A stretch of 62,003 bases of DNA from Hyphomonadaceae bacterium (GCA_016791365.1 JAEUMT010000011.1:1-62003); one strand, 5' to 3'. Shown: positions 37,553 through 45,577, counted from the stretch's first letter. Made by a program: numbers and translations. Notes: a model not told the origin generated them from the letters alone.

Positions 37553-37555
37553 AAT

Positions 37556-37632
37556 CTTGGACCGCGGGTCTTCGGACCCGCATGCCTTCGCACCGTTGAA
37601 ACGAAGGCGGGTCTGAAGACCTGCGGTCCAAG
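37556..37632. repeat. Nested inverted repeat (TGGACCGC family, copy 4)
   Basis: Perfect outer arms CTTGGACCGC (37556-37565) and GCGGTCCAAG (37623-37632). Three hairpins are nested inside: GCGGGTC-TTCG-GACCCGC, GCCTTCG..CGAAGGC and GGTCTGAAGACC. It lies between the convergent DUF6898-like and mucR genes. Confidence 0.82.
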
Positions 37633-37638
37633 TAGGCG

Positions 37639-38028
37639 CTAACCGTCCTTGCGGCGCACGCCCTTGCCGAGGCCGATCTTCTTGGCGAACTCGGAGCGGC
37701 GCGCGGCGTAGGCCGGCGCAACCATTGGATAGTCAGCCGGAAGGCCCCAGCGCTTGCGATAATCGTCCGGCGACATGTTGTAAGTCGAACGCAAGTAACG
37801 CTTGAGCATTTTGAGCTTTTTGCCGTCTTCCAGGCAGATGATGTAATCGTGCTGGACCGACTTGTTGATCGGGGCGGCGGGCTTCGGACGCTCCTGCACC
37901 GCGACCGCGCCGTTGCCGGAAAGGCCGGCCAAAGTGCGGTGGACGGCGCGAATGAGCTCGGTGAGCTCGTCCGGCGAGACCTTGTTGTTGGCTACAAACG
38001 AGGCAACGATGTCTGTGGTCATGCGCAT
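37639..38028 (-). CDS. MucR/Ros family transcriptional regulator
   Basis: 129 residues from ATG 38028. MucR/Ros proteins are zinc-finger-like regulators widespread in alphaproteobacteria. The core is YIICLEDGKKLKMLKRYLRSTYNMSPDDYRKRWGLP. The zinc motif is unusual: instead of two cysteines it reads ICLEDG (one Cys), as in several other MucR proteins. The N-terminal region TTDIVASFVANNKVSPDELTELI is the oligomerisation part. An upstream ATG at 38073 would add 15 residues. The leader shared with glyA (38029-38280) shows TATAAC but no clear full promoter. Confidence 0.85.
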   Translation of the reverse strand: MRMTTDIVASFVANNKVSPDELTELIRAVHRTLAGLSGNGAVAVQERPKPAAPINKSVQHDYIICLEDGKKLKMLKRYLRSTYNMSPDDYRKRWGLPADYPMVAPAYAARRSEFAKKIGLGKGVRRKDG

Positions 38029-38280
38029 CTCGTCACCCTTTTCGGTGACGCCATGCTCATCGTCATCACGCATCGAACAGCCGTTTTCTAAGCGAATACA
38101 AGAGACTTGCTGGCGTATAGGCGGTAAATCATAGGCCCAGCAAGTATAACTATCGGACTAGGCCGGCTTTCTACAGTTTTTGTTCCTGATTACGCGAACA
38201 GATCAGCGATTTTGCTTACGGACGGCGAGCGAACTATGTTCGGCGCAGATTCCAGCACCTGAAGTTGTGGACCCGACCTG

Positions 38281-39579
38281 ATGACCCAAACAGCCGGCAA
38301 TGCCGCTGAACGCGACCGTTTTTTCGAAGCTTCAGTGGAGCGGGCCGATCCGGATATCGCATCCGCGATCGCCGATGAGCTCGGGCGCCAGAAGAAGCAG
38401 ATCGAACTGATCGCGTCGGAGAACATCGTCTCGAAGGCGGTGTTGCAGGCGCAGGGCTCGGTGCTGACGAACAAGTACGCGGAAGGGTATCCGGGGCGGC
38501 GCTATTACGGCGGCTGCGAGTTTGTTGATGAGGTGGAGCGGCTGGCGATCGATCGCGCCAAGCGGCTCTTCGATTGCAAGTTCGCGAACGTGCAGCCGCA
38601 CTCTGGCGCCAATGCGAACCAGGCCGTGTTCTTCGCGCTGCTGCAGCCGGGCGACAAGTTTTTGGGAATGGACCTCGCATGTGGCGGCCACCTCACGCAC
38701 GGCTCGCCGGTGAACATCTCGGGCAAGTGGTTCAATCCGGTCGCGTATGGCGTGCGCGAGGACAATCACCTGATTGACATGGACGAAGTCGCGACGATTG
38801 CGCGCCGTGAGCGTCCGAAGCTGATTTTGGCGGGCGCCAGCGCCTATTCGCGGCAGATCGATTTCAAGCGTTTCCGCGAGATCGCCGATGAAGTCGGCGC
38901 GCTGTTGATGGTGGATATGGCGCACTATGCGGGGCTGGTCGCAGGCGGCGTCTATCAATCGCCGCTGCCGCACGCGCACGTGGTGACGACGACGACGCAC
39001 AAGACGCTGCGCGGTCCGCGCGGCGGTATGATCCTCTCGAATGACGAGGATATCGGCAAGAAGATCAATTCGGCTGTCTTCCCAGGCTTGCAGGGCGGCC
39101 CGCTGATGCATGTGATCGCGGCGAAGGCGGTGAGCTTTGGTGAGGCGCTGCAGCCTGAGTTTAGGCTCTATGCGCAGCGCACGCTGGACAACGCGAAGGC
39201 GCTGGCGGCGCGGCTGGTGGAGAACGGTCTGGCCGTCGTTTCAGGCGGGACCGACAGCCATTTGATGCTGGTCGATCTCAGACCGAAGAAGGTGACGGGC
39301 AAGGCCGGTGAGCAAACGCTCGAGCGCGCACTGATTACGACGAACAAGAACGGCATTCCGTTCGATCCGGAAAAGCCGATGGTGACGTCTGGCATCCGGC
39401 TGGGCTCACCGGCGTGCACGACGCGTGGGTTCGGGCCCGCGGAATTCAGGCAAGTGGCCGATCTGATTTGCGAAGTGCTGGACGGCTATGCCAAGTCGAA
39501 CGGCGACAATTCGGCGACCGAGGCCGCGGTGGCTGCAAAGGTGGAACAGCTAACCGCACGTTTTCCGATTTATGGCTGA
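38281..39579 (+). CDS. glyA: Serine hydroxymethyltransferase
   Basis: 432 residues, full length. GlyA interconverts serine and glycine with tetrahydrofolate. Signatures: [11 protein letters not shown] near residue 40, [38 protein letters not shown]-type segment ([14 protein letters not shown]) and the PLP lysine in [14 protein letters not shown]. In related genomes nrdR follows directly; here an S23 cassette lies between them, beginning five bases after the glyA stop. Confidence 0.96.
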   Translation: MTQTAGNAAERDRFFEASVERADPDIASAIADELGRQKKQIELIASENIVSKAVLQAQGSVLTNKYAEGYPGRRYYGGCEFVDEVERLAIDRAKRLFDCKFANVQPHSGANANQAVFFALLQPGDKFLGMDLACGGHLTHGSPVNISGKWFNPVAYGVREDNHLIDMDEVATIARRERPKLILAGASAYSRQIDFKRFREIADEVGALLMVDMAHYAGLVAGGVYQSPLPHAHVVTTTTHKTLRGPRGGMILSNDEDIGKKINSAVFPGLQGGPLMHVIAAKAVSFGEALQPEFRLYAQRTLDNAKALAARLVENGLAVVSGGTDSHLMLVDLRPKKVTGKAGEQTLERALITTNKNGIPFDPEKPMVTSGIRLGSPACTTRGFGPAEFRQVADLICEVLDGYAKSNGDNSATEAAVAAKVEQLTARFPIYG

Positions 39580-39583
39580 ACGA

Positions 39584-39614
39584 GGGAATTGGGAGTAGGG
39601 AATGGGGAATGGGG
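39584..39614 (+). repeat. Left inverted end: G-rich heptamer array
   Basis: About four tandem copies of GGGAATN (variants GGGAATT, GGGAGTA, GGGAATG, GGGAATG). Runs of three or four G recur every seven bases, so a G-quadruplex is possible on this strand. The array ends in GGGGAG, which also serves as the likely ribosome binding site of the S23 gene. Confidence 0.75.
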
Positions 39615-39624
39615 AGAAGCCAAG

Positions 39625-40002
39625 ATGGGCATCCAATCCTACCGCGATCTGAATGTCTGGCAGGAGGCGATGGCCATCGCTGAGGCGGTGTACCTGCTGA
39701 CAAGGTCCTTCCCACAGTCTGAGTTGTACGGCCTGACGACGCAGATGCGTCGTGCATCGGTGTCCATTGCGGCGAACGTGGCGGAGGGCAATGGCCGCGA
39801 GACCTCAGGCGCATATGTCCAGTTTCTTAGAATTTCACAGGGCTCCTTGAAGGAGCTTGAGACACATCTGTTCTTGGCGCAGCGCGTTGATTTGGCGACC
39901 ACCGAACAGGTCGAGCCGATCTTGGATGAATGCGATAAGCTAGGTCGGATGTTGCGCGCTTTGATTCGTGCAATTCAGGAAAAGACCCGACGTGAGGAAT
40001 AG
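39625..40002 (+). CDS. Four-helix-bundle protein, S23/IVP family
   Basis: 125 residues. Family features: YRDLNVWQEAMAIAEAVYLLT (helix 1), LYGLTTQMRRASVSIAANVAEG (helix 2, the most conserved), QFLRISQGSLKELETHLFLA (helix 3) and the final DECDKLGRMLRALIRAI. The family comes from intervening sequences in 23S rRNA genes of some bacteria and includes relatives of Avd proteins of diversity-generating retroelements. Here it stands alone between two protein genes. ATG 39625 follows GGGGAG of the left repeat by about nine bases. Confidence 0.9.
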   Translation: MGIQSYRDLNVWQEAMAIAEAVYLLTRSFPQSELYGLTTQMRRASVSIAANVAEGNGRETSGAYVQFLRISQGSLKELETHLFLAQRVDLATTEQVEPILDECDKLGRMLRALIRAIQEKTRREE

Positions 40003-40033
40003 TCCCATTCCCTATTCCCCACTCCCCATTGCC
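40003..40033 (-). repeat. Right inverted end: G-rich heptamer array
   Basis: Read on the minus strand: GGCAATGGGGAGTGGGGAAT, then AGGGAATGGGA. The same seven-base period as the left end in opposite orientation. It starts on the base after the S23 stop codon. Confidence 0.75.
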
Positions 40034-40054
40034 TGCGAGCGATAGCGAGCCAGA

Positions 40055-40519
40055 ATGCGCTGCCCGTTTTGTCAGAACGAAGACACCCAAGTGAAAGACA
40101 GCCGTCCCACCGAGGACGGCGCCGCGATCCGCCGTCGCCGGCAGTGCGATAAGTGCGGGTCGCGCTTCACGACGTTTGAGCGGGTGCAGTTGCGTGACCT
40201 TGTGGTGTTGAAGCGTTCAGGGCGGCGGGTGCCGTTCGATCGCGATAAGCTCGCGCGTTCGCTTGCCATCGCGTTGCGCAAGCGGCCGATTGAGCAGGAT
40301 CAGATCGAGCAGATGATTTCCGGGATCGTGCGCAAGCTGGAGAGTTCAGGCGAGAGCGAGATCACGTCGGAGACGATCGGGGAGATGGTCATGGAGGCGC
40401 TGCGAAATTTGGATTCCGTGGCCTATGTTCGCTACGCATCGGTTTACAAGGACTTCTCCGAAGCCAGCGATTTCGCGGATTTCATCGAAGAGTCGGACAA
40501 GTCCGGCAAGCGGGGCTGA
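40055..40519 (+). CDS. nrdR: Transcriptional repressor NrdR
   Basis: 154 residues. NrdR represses ribonucleotide reductase genes, sensing ATP/dATP. The zinc ribbon is [15 protein letters not shown] with a second pair in CDKCGSRF; the ATP-cone follows ([20 protein letters not shown]). The C-terminal segment ends FADFIEE. The start at 40055 gives the family N-terminus MRCPFC. It usually follows glyA directly in alphaproteobacteria. Confidence 0.96.
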   Translation: MRCPFCQNEDTQVKDSRPTEDGAAIRRRRQCDKCGSRFTTFERVQLRDLVVLKRSGRRVPFDRDKLARSLAIALRKRPIEQDQIEQMISGIVRKLESSGESEITSETIGEMVMEALRNLDSVAYVRYASVYKDFSEASDFADFIEESDKSGKRG

Positions 40520-40522
40520 CCT

Positions 40523-40626
40523 TCATCCTGGGGCTTGGCGGCGCCAAGAGCCCGGGAACCAGACGTGATAGAGCCGTGCAGATCGCCCCTGGATCCCGGT
40601 TCGCGCTGCGCGCGCGCCCAGGATGA
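40523..40626. repeat. REP-like element between nrdR and ribD
   Basis: Outer arms TCATCCTGGG (40523-40532) and CCCAGGATGA (40617-40626) are perfect ten-base complements. Inside are CTTGGC-GGC-GCCAAG and a GGGAACC/GGATCCCGG pair. The sequence type TCATCCTGGG...CCCAGGATGA is a common dispersed intergenic repeat in alphaproteobacteria, recalled from memory. It separates nrdR from the riboflavin genes. Confidence 0.7.
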
Positions 40627-40662
40627 CGAATGGACGCGTTGGCGTGCTAAGACGCTCGCAGC

Positions 40663-41328
40663 ATGAACCGCCCCACAGTCACCCTTAAACTCGCGACTTC
40701 GCTCGACGGGCGCATTGCGACCGGTGCGGGTGAAAGCCGTTGGATCACGGGCGAGGCTGCGCGCGGCGAAGTGCAGAAGCTGCGCGCGGCGCATGATGCG
40801 GTGCTGATCGGTATTGGCACGGCGCGGGCCGATGATCCGGAACTGCTCGCGCGCACCATTCCCCCGCCGCAGCGTCAGCCGGTGCGGGTGGTGTTGGACA
40901 CTGAGTTCTCGCTGGCGGCGCGGGGTCGGCTTTTTGAGACGCTGGATCGCGCGACGTTGCTGGTGATTGGCGCTGGTGACGGTGATGCAGCGCGACGCAA
41001 AGCGCTGGAAGACGCGGGCGCGCGGACGGCGGCTGTGGCGCGTGGTCCGCTTGGGATTGGTGCGGAGGCGGCGCTCGCAGCGCTTGCTGAGCACGGCGTT
41101 GGGCGCGTGTTGTGCGAGGGCGGTGGGCAATTGGCGGCATCGCTTATCGCTGCGGAAGTTGTCGACCGGTTGGAGTGGTTTCGTGCGCCGATGGTGCTGG
41201 GCGCGGAAGGCCGGCCTGGCGTTGCGGCATTGGCGTTGAGCAGCCTCGCGGACGCGCCACGCTTTAAGCGCGTTGCATTGCGCGAGCTTGGACCCGACAT
41301 CTGGGAAAGCTACGAGCGGGTTTCCTGA
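40663..41328 (+). CDS. RibD C-terminal-type reductase without the deaminase domain
   Basis: 221 residues. The whole protein matches the reductase half of bifunctional RibD: VTLKLATSLDGRIATGAGESRWITG, then DAVLIGIGTARADDPELLAR, and late VLCEGGGQLAASLI. The N-terminal zinc-dependent deaminase domain (HAE...PCxxxGxxPPC) is absent. RibD reductase converts the ribosylamino-pyrimidine to the ribitylamino form. Position before ribE supports this role. Deaminase activity must come from elsewhere if riboflavin is made. The stop overlaps the ribE ATG. Confidence 0.88.
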   Translation: MNRPTVTLKLATSLDGRIATGAGESRWITGEAARGEVQKLRAAHDAVLIGIGTARADDPELLARTIPPPQRQPVRVVLDTEFSLAARGRLFETLDRATLLVIGAGDGDAARRKALEDAGARTAAVARGPLGIGAEAALAALAEHGVGRVLCEGGGQLAASLIAAEVVDRLEWFRAPMVLGAEGRPGVAALALSSLADAPRFKRVALRELGPDIWESYERVS

Positions 41329-41933
41329 TGTTTACCGGCATTGTCACGGCGCTGGGCGAGGTGAAGGCGGTGGAGACACTGCCTGGGCTGACGCGGCTTA
41401 CGATATCGGCGCCGTACGCGGGCGCGGATATCGGCGCCAGCATTTCGCACGATGGCGTGTGTCTCACCGTGGTGGAGACAGAAACGCATCAGAACGGCAT
41501 GCGGTACGTCGTCGAAGTGGCGCCGGAGAGCCTGGCGCTGACGACGATGGGCGACCTGAAAGCAGGCGATCGCGTCAATCTGGAGCGGTCGTTGAAGGTC
41601 GGCGATGAACTTGGCGGACACATTGTGCAAGGGCACGTGGATGGGCTGGGCCAGGTGCTGTCGGTACGGCAGGACGGCGAGGGCTGGCGCATCCGGGTGA
41701 AGCCTCCGCACGAGATTGCGCATTTGATTGCGCAGAAGGGCTCGATCGCCATTGCTGGCGTGTCGCTGACGGTGAACGAAGTGGACAATGACGGCTTTGG
41801 GGTCCTCATCATTCCGCACACCTGGGCGGTTACGACGCTGTCTAAATTGCGCGCCGGCGATAAGGTGAACCTGGAAGCCGACATGATGGCGCGCTATGCC
41901 GCGCGGCTCGTTGAAGCGCGGAGAAATCAATAA
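41328..41933 (+). CDS. ribE: Riboflavin synthase alpha chain
   Basis: 201 residues. Two tandem lumazine-binding domains: MFTGIVTALGEV with GASISHDGVCLTV, and LGGHIVQGHVDGLGQV with GSIAIAGVSLTVN. It makes riboflavin from two 6,7-dimethyl-8-ribityllumazine molecules. Starts on the last base of the reductase stop (ATGA-type), and ends directly at the ATG of the next gene. Length and motifs are standard. Confidence 0.96.
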   Translation: MFTGIVTALGEVKAVETLPGLTRLTISAPYAGADIGASISHDGVCLTVVETETHQNGMRYVVEVAPESLALTTMGDLKAGDRVNLERSLKVGDELGGHIVQGHVDGLGQVLSVRQDGEGWRIRVKPPHEIAHLIAQKGSIAIAGVSLTVNEVDNDGFGVLIIPHTWAVTTLSKLRAGDKVNLEADMMARYAARLVEARRNQ

Positions 41934-43057
41934 TGGCGGCCAAGCCGTCCCCTCTTGAAGAGCTAAAGCGCGCTATCTCGCCGATCGCGGAGATCATCGA
42001 GGAAGCGCGCGAAGGGCGGATGTTCATCCTCATCGATGAAGAGGACCGCGAGAACGAGGGCGATCTCGTGATCCCGGCCCAGTTCGCGACGCCGGAGAAA
42101 GTCAACTTCATGGCGCGCTATGGGCGTGGTCTGATTTGTTTGACGCTGACGCCCGAGCGCACCGAAGCGCTTGGCCTCGACCCGATGACGCCGCGCAATC
42201 AGACGCGGATGGGCACGGCGTTCACGGTTTCCATTGAAGCGCGCGAGGGCGTTTCGACCGGCATTTCCGCGCATGACCGCGCGCTGACGATCGCGACGGC
42301 GATCGATCCGACGAAGGATCGCCGCGATATCGTTTCACCGGGCCACGTGTTCCCGCTGACGGCGCGTGATGGCGGCACGTTGGTGCGGGCGGGGCATACG
42401 GAAGCGAGCGTCGATATTTCGCGCGCGGCGGGGCTCAATCCGTCGGCTGTGATTTGCGAGATCATGAACGATGACGGCACCATGGCGCGGCTGCCGGAGC
42501 TGATCGCGTTCGCGCAGTTTCATAATTTGAAAATTGGCGCGATTGATGAGTTGATCGCGTGGCGGCGTGTGCACGAGCGCCTGGTTGAGAAGGTTGCCGA
42601 GGCGCCGTTCGAGACGCGCGCGGGCCACGGCTTCAAGGTCGTGGTGTTTCGCAACAAGCTCGACGGCGTGGAACACGTGGCGCTGGTGAAGGGCGCAATC
42701 AGCGCAGACAAGCCGACGCTTGTGCGTGTGCATCGCATCGATTTTGCCGCGGATGTAATGGGCGGGTACGGCGCGCGCGCCGGCTTGATTGATCGCGCGG
42801 TGGCGGAGATCGACGCGGAAGGCGCCGGTATTGTTGTGCTGTTGCGTGATCTTGTGCCGGACGTCATGTCGCGCCGACTGAGCGGCGAGCCGTTGGAGTT
42901 CGAGGCGGATGATATACGCCGGGTGATTGGGGTGGGGTCGCAGATTTTGCGTGAGCTTGGCGTGGGACGGATGACGGTGTTGGGAGCGCCGCAGAAGATT
43001 GTCGGCCTCGACGGGTACGGGCTGACGATTGAAGGCTGGCGCGAGTTCGCGTCGTGA
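41933..43057 (+). CDS. ribB: 3,4-DHBP synthase with degenerate GTP cyclohydrolase II domain (RibBX-type)
   Basis: 374 residues. The N-terminal ~205 residues are an intact RibB domain, with FILIDEEDRENEGDLVIPA, DRALTIATAID and RAGHTEASVDISR. The C-terminal ~165 residues align with GTP cyclohydrolase II. However, the zinc cysteines of SECxTGDxFGSxRCDCG are replaced: the matching stretch is RIDFAADVMGGYGARAG. That half is therefore probably inactive, as in RibBX proteins known from some alphaproteobacteria such as Brucella. A true RibA should exist elsewhere in the genome. Confidence 0.9.
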   Translation: MAAKPSPLEELKRAISPIAEIIEEAREGRMFILIDEEDRENEGDLVIPAQFATPEKVNFMARYGRGLICLTLTPERTEALGLDPMTPRNQTRMGTAFTVSIEAREGVSTGISAHDRALTIATAIDPTKDRRDIVSPGHVFPLTARDGGTLVRAGHTEASVDISRAAGLNPSAVICEIMNDDGTMARLPELIAFAQFHNLKIGAIDELIAWRRVHERLVEKVAEAPFETRAGHGFKVVVFRNKLDGVEHVALVKGAISADKPTLVRVHRIDFAADVMGGYGARAGLIDRAVAEIDAEGAGIVVLLRDLVPDVMSRRLSGEPLEFEADDIRRVIGVGSQILRELGVGRMTVLGAPQKIVGLDGYGLTIEGWREFAS

Positions 43058-43530
43058 AAGATGCCGGTGATAAATCGCCTGTGCCTAAGGTGCCGGGCGC
43101 GAAGCTGCTGATGGTGGTGTCGCCCTATTATCGCGGCGTCGCGGACATGATGCAGCGTGGCGCGGAGGCGGTAGCGGAGCAGGCGGAAGCGACTTTGGAC
43201 CGCATCTTTGTTCCGGGCACATTCGAGCTGCCGGCGGCGATCGCACACGCTTCGAAAGCGAACCTTTATGACGGCTTCATTGCGCTGGGCTGTGTCGTGC
43301 GCGGCGAGACGAGCCACTACGACTACGTCTGCGGCGAGAGTGCGCGTGGGCTGATGAATCTTTCGACGTTTGACGGATTGGCGATCGGCTACGGCGTGCT
43401 TACGGTTGAAAACCTGGAGCAGGCCGAGGTGCGCGCCGATCCGGCGCGCGGCGACAAGGGCGGTGAGGCCGCGAAGGCGGCGCTTGCGATGGTGGCGATC
43501 AAGCGCCGGTTCGCGGGTGCGCCGAAATGA
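43054..43530 (+). CDS. ribH: 6,7-dimethyl-8-ribityllumazine synthase
   Basis: 158 residues, GTG start overlapping ribB by four bases. RibH makes lumazine from the DHBP and ribitylamino-uracil intermediates. Signatures: VSPYYRGVADMMQRGAEA, FVPGTFELPAAIAHA, ALGCVVRGETSHYDYVC (catalytic His in the EThxHxxx-type segment) and the final GGEAAKAALAMV. It overlaps nusB by four bases. Confidence 0.95.
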   Translation: MKDAGDKSPVPKVPGAKLLMVVSPYYRGVADMMQRGAEAVAEQAEATLDRIFVPGTFELPAAIAHASKANLYDGFIALGCVVRGETSHYDYVCGESARGLMNLSTFDGLAIGYGVLTVENLEQAEVRADPARGDKGGEAAKAALAMVAIKRRFAGAPK

Positions 43531-43985
43531 GCGAGAACAGGAACCAGGCGCGTAGCGTGTCGCGTCTCGCGGCGGTGCAGGCGATGTACCAGATGGAAGT
43601 TTCCGGCGCGACGACGGCGGATGTCATCGCCGACTTCAAGGCCGGCAAACTGCCACGCGAAACCGAGGCGTCCTATACCGACTCCGAGGGTGATCTTGAG
43701 CTGTTCACGTTGCTGATCGAGAAGGCCGTCGATCGGCAGGCCACGTACGATCGCACGATTGCACGGCATCTGAGCAAGGGATGGCGGTTGGAGCGCATTG
43801 ATTCTGTAGCGCGTGCTATTCTTCGCACCGGCGCCGCCGAGTTGGAGCAGCGCACTGATATTCCAGTTGCCGTGGTGATCGACGAATACGTTGAAATCGC
43901 GAAGGCCTTCTTCGAGGGCCCGGAGCCGGGCTTCATCAATGCGGCGCTGGATGCTGCAGCGCGCGACTTGCGCTCAGCGGACTAA
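43527..43985 (+). CDS. nusB: Transcription antitermination protein NusB
   Basis: 152 residues. NusB binds boxA RNA with NusE (S10) for rRNA antitermination. Family features: ARSVSRLAAVQAMYQME, the FEGP region, VARAILRTGAAEL, VVIDEYVEIAKAFF and NAALDAAARDLR. Starts four bases before the ribH stop. The ribH-nusB-thiL order is standard. Confidence 0.95.
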   Translation: MSENRNQARSVSRLAAVQAMYQMEVSGATTADVIADFKAGKLPRETEASYTDSEGDLELFTLLIEKAVDRQATYDRTIARHLSKGWRLERIDSVARAILRTGAAELEQRTDIPVAVVIDEYVEIAKAFFEGPEPGFINAALDAAARDLRSAD

Positions 43986-44003
43986 GGGCCATAAGCGGAC
44001 CTC

Positions 44004-45077
44004 ATGTCCGCTGACGAATTTTCCGTGATTCGAGACCTGTTTGCGCCGTACGCGACCAGTGCTTCCGCACGCGCGCTGCGTGACGATGCGGCCGTGCTGG
44101 AAGCGCAAGGCCAGATGGTGGTGACGACGGATACGATCGTCGAGGGCGTGCATTTTCTGGCGGGCGATCCGATCGAGACGATCGCGATGAAGGCGTTGCG
44201 CGTGAATGTCTCGGACGTTGTCGCGAAGGGCGCGCTGCCGGTGCAGGCGTTGTTGAACCTGACCTGGAGCAATGCGCGGCCGGCCTCTGAGATCGCGACG
44301 TTCGCGGAGGCGTTTGGACGCGATCTGAAAACCTTTGGGATTGCGCTGATTGGCGGCGATACGACCTCGACGCCCGGGCCGCTCACGATTTCAGTGACGC
44401 TGTTTGGCGCCCCTGTCGGCTCGCGGGTGCCGGCGCGCGGCGATGCGCAAGTCGGCGAGGATGTCTGGCTGATTGGCGGTGAGATCGGTTCGGCTTGGCT
44501 TGGTCTGCAATTGCGCACCGGCGCGCTGGGCCTGGCGCACTTGCGCAAGGAGCGCGATGAGGCGCAGGCGCAGGCGGATTCGCGCGCGCTTGCCGGGCAA
44601 ATGCCAAGCTACCTGACCTTGCCGAACGAGGACTTCGACGCCGAGGCGGCGTGGTTGATGATGGCGTATCTTGCGCCATTCGTGCGCCCGGAGTGCGCCG
44701 GCGTCGTTTCGAAGTTTGCATCGGCCTCGATGGATGTTTCGGATGGACTTGTCGCGGACGCGAGCAAGCTCGCGGAAGCTTCGGGCGTGGCGCTGCGGAT
44801 CGAGATCAACGCGGTGCCGTTCTCACTTGCGGCGGAGCGTTGGGCCTTTTCCGGCGGTGACGTGCGCAAGCTCATTACCGGCGGCGACGACTATGTCGTG
44901 TTGTTCACGGCGCCGAACGAATTGCGCGGGGCGATTGAAGTGGCCGAAGGCAGTCGTGCGCTGCGCCTTGCGCGGATCGGGGTGGTTGAGGCCGGACACG
45001 GCGTCATCGTCGCCGACCGCGAAGGCCAGCCGGTAGCCGTTTCGGATACGGGATATTCCCACAAGCTCGGGCGGTAA
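44004..45077 (+). CDS. thiL: Thiamine-monophosphate kinase
   Basis: 357 residues. ThiL phosphorylates TMP to the active cofactor TPP. Signatures: DDAAVLEAQGQMVVTTDTIVEGVHF, the ALRVNVSDVVAKGA segment, LIGGDTTSTPG, SASMDVSDGLVAD and GGDDYVVLF. It is about 30 residues longer than E. coli ThiL. The extra part lies in the middle (residues ~180-215, with QAQADSRALAGQMPSY). It follows nusB by 18 bases. Confidence 0.94.
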   Translation: MSADEFSVIRDLFAPYATSASARALRDDAAVLEAQGQMVVTTDTIVEGVHFLAGDPIETIAMKALRVNVSDVVAKGALPVQALLNLTWSNARPASEIATFAEAFGRDLKTFGIALIGGDTTSTPGPLTISVTLFGAPVGSRVPARGDAQVGEDVWLIGGEIGSAWLGLQLRTGALGLAHLRKERDEAQAQADSRALAGQMPSYLTLPNEDFDAEAAWLMMAYLAPFVRPECAGVVSKFASASMDVSDGLVADASKLAEASGVALRIEINAVPFSLAAERWAFSGGDVRKLITGGDDYVVLFTAPNELRGAIEVAEGSRALRLARIGVVEAGHGVIVADREGQPVAVSDTGYSHKLGR

Positions 45078-45112
45078 CTTCCCGTTAGCCAATGCGGCGG
45101 ACTTTCATCGCC

Positions 45113-45577
45113 ATGAACAAGAAGCACGCCGTCGCACGCGCGATCGCCGCGGCCATGGTCGCGTCGACGCTTCTCGCCGGGCTCGCCAATGCGTCGGGGC
45201 CGCCGGCGAAGGGTAAGGCCAAGGGCGAGGAAGAGGGCGCGGCCGAACTCTCGTCGCGTTCGATGGATGCGCCTTACCTGGCCGTTCCGGTGGTGCGTAA
45301 CGGGCAGTTGGTGAACTACCTCTTCGTTTCGATCCGGATTGAGATCGCGCAGGGCGTCGATCTGTGGCGCACGCGTGAGAAGGCGCACTTTCTGCGCGAT
45401 GCGCTGGTGCGCGCCAGCCACGCGAGTGATCTGGTGGACCCCAACGATTCCAACGCCTTGAACGAGCCGCGCGCGCTTGAGGTGTACCGCGCGGCGGCGA
45501 TTCAAGCGCTGGGCGAGAATGCGGTAGGGCCGATCAGCGTCGTCGCCACCTACTCCAGCCAGGGTTCCGGCATCTGA
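45113..45577 (+). CDS. Secreted protein of unknown function
   Basis: 154 residues from ATG 45113, which begins a classical signal peptide (KKHAVARAIAAAMVASTLLAG, cleavage near ANAS). An ATG at 45092 would add seven residues. The mature part has a charged linker (GKAKGEEEG) then a domain with APYLAVPVVRNGQLVNYLFV and RTREKAHFLRDALVRASHA. The latter resembles the ring-forming part of FliL-like or PulG-like domains, but this is weak. No function assigned. It follows thiL by 35 bases. Confidence 0.65.
   Translation: MNKKHAVARAIAAAMVASTLLAGLANASGPPAKGKAKGEEEGAAELSSRSMDAPYLAVPVVRNGQLVNYLFVSIRIEIAQGVDLWRTREKAHFLRDALVRASHASDLVDPNDSNALNEPRALEVYRAAAIQALGENAVGPISVVATYSSQGSGI

Larger units (their letters stand above)
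39584..40033. mobile_element. S23/four-helix-bundle cassette with inverted G-rich ends
   Basis: 450-base unit between glyA and nrdR. Its left end (39584-39614) is a seven-base tandem: GGGAATT GGGAGTA GGGAAT..., continuing with GGGAATG units. Its right end (40003-40033), read on the minus strand, is the same kind of array. The two ends align over ~29 bases with about 25 matches. The single gene fills the middle, with its stop codon immediately before the right array. There is no transposase. Mobility is inferred from the layout and from the break in usual gene order. Confidence 0.6.

Noticed and set aside
38029-38280. Glycine riboswitch before glyA
   Set aside because: I could not find the conserved aptamer cores; only an isolated TATAAC is visible.
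39584-40033. IS element
   Set aside because: No transposase, and the only gene is an S23 four-helix-bundle protein. Kept instead as a cassette of unknown mobility.
40520-40662. FMN riboswitch before the riboflavin genes
   Set aside because: No conserved FMN aptamer elements; the sequence is explained by the REP-like repeat.
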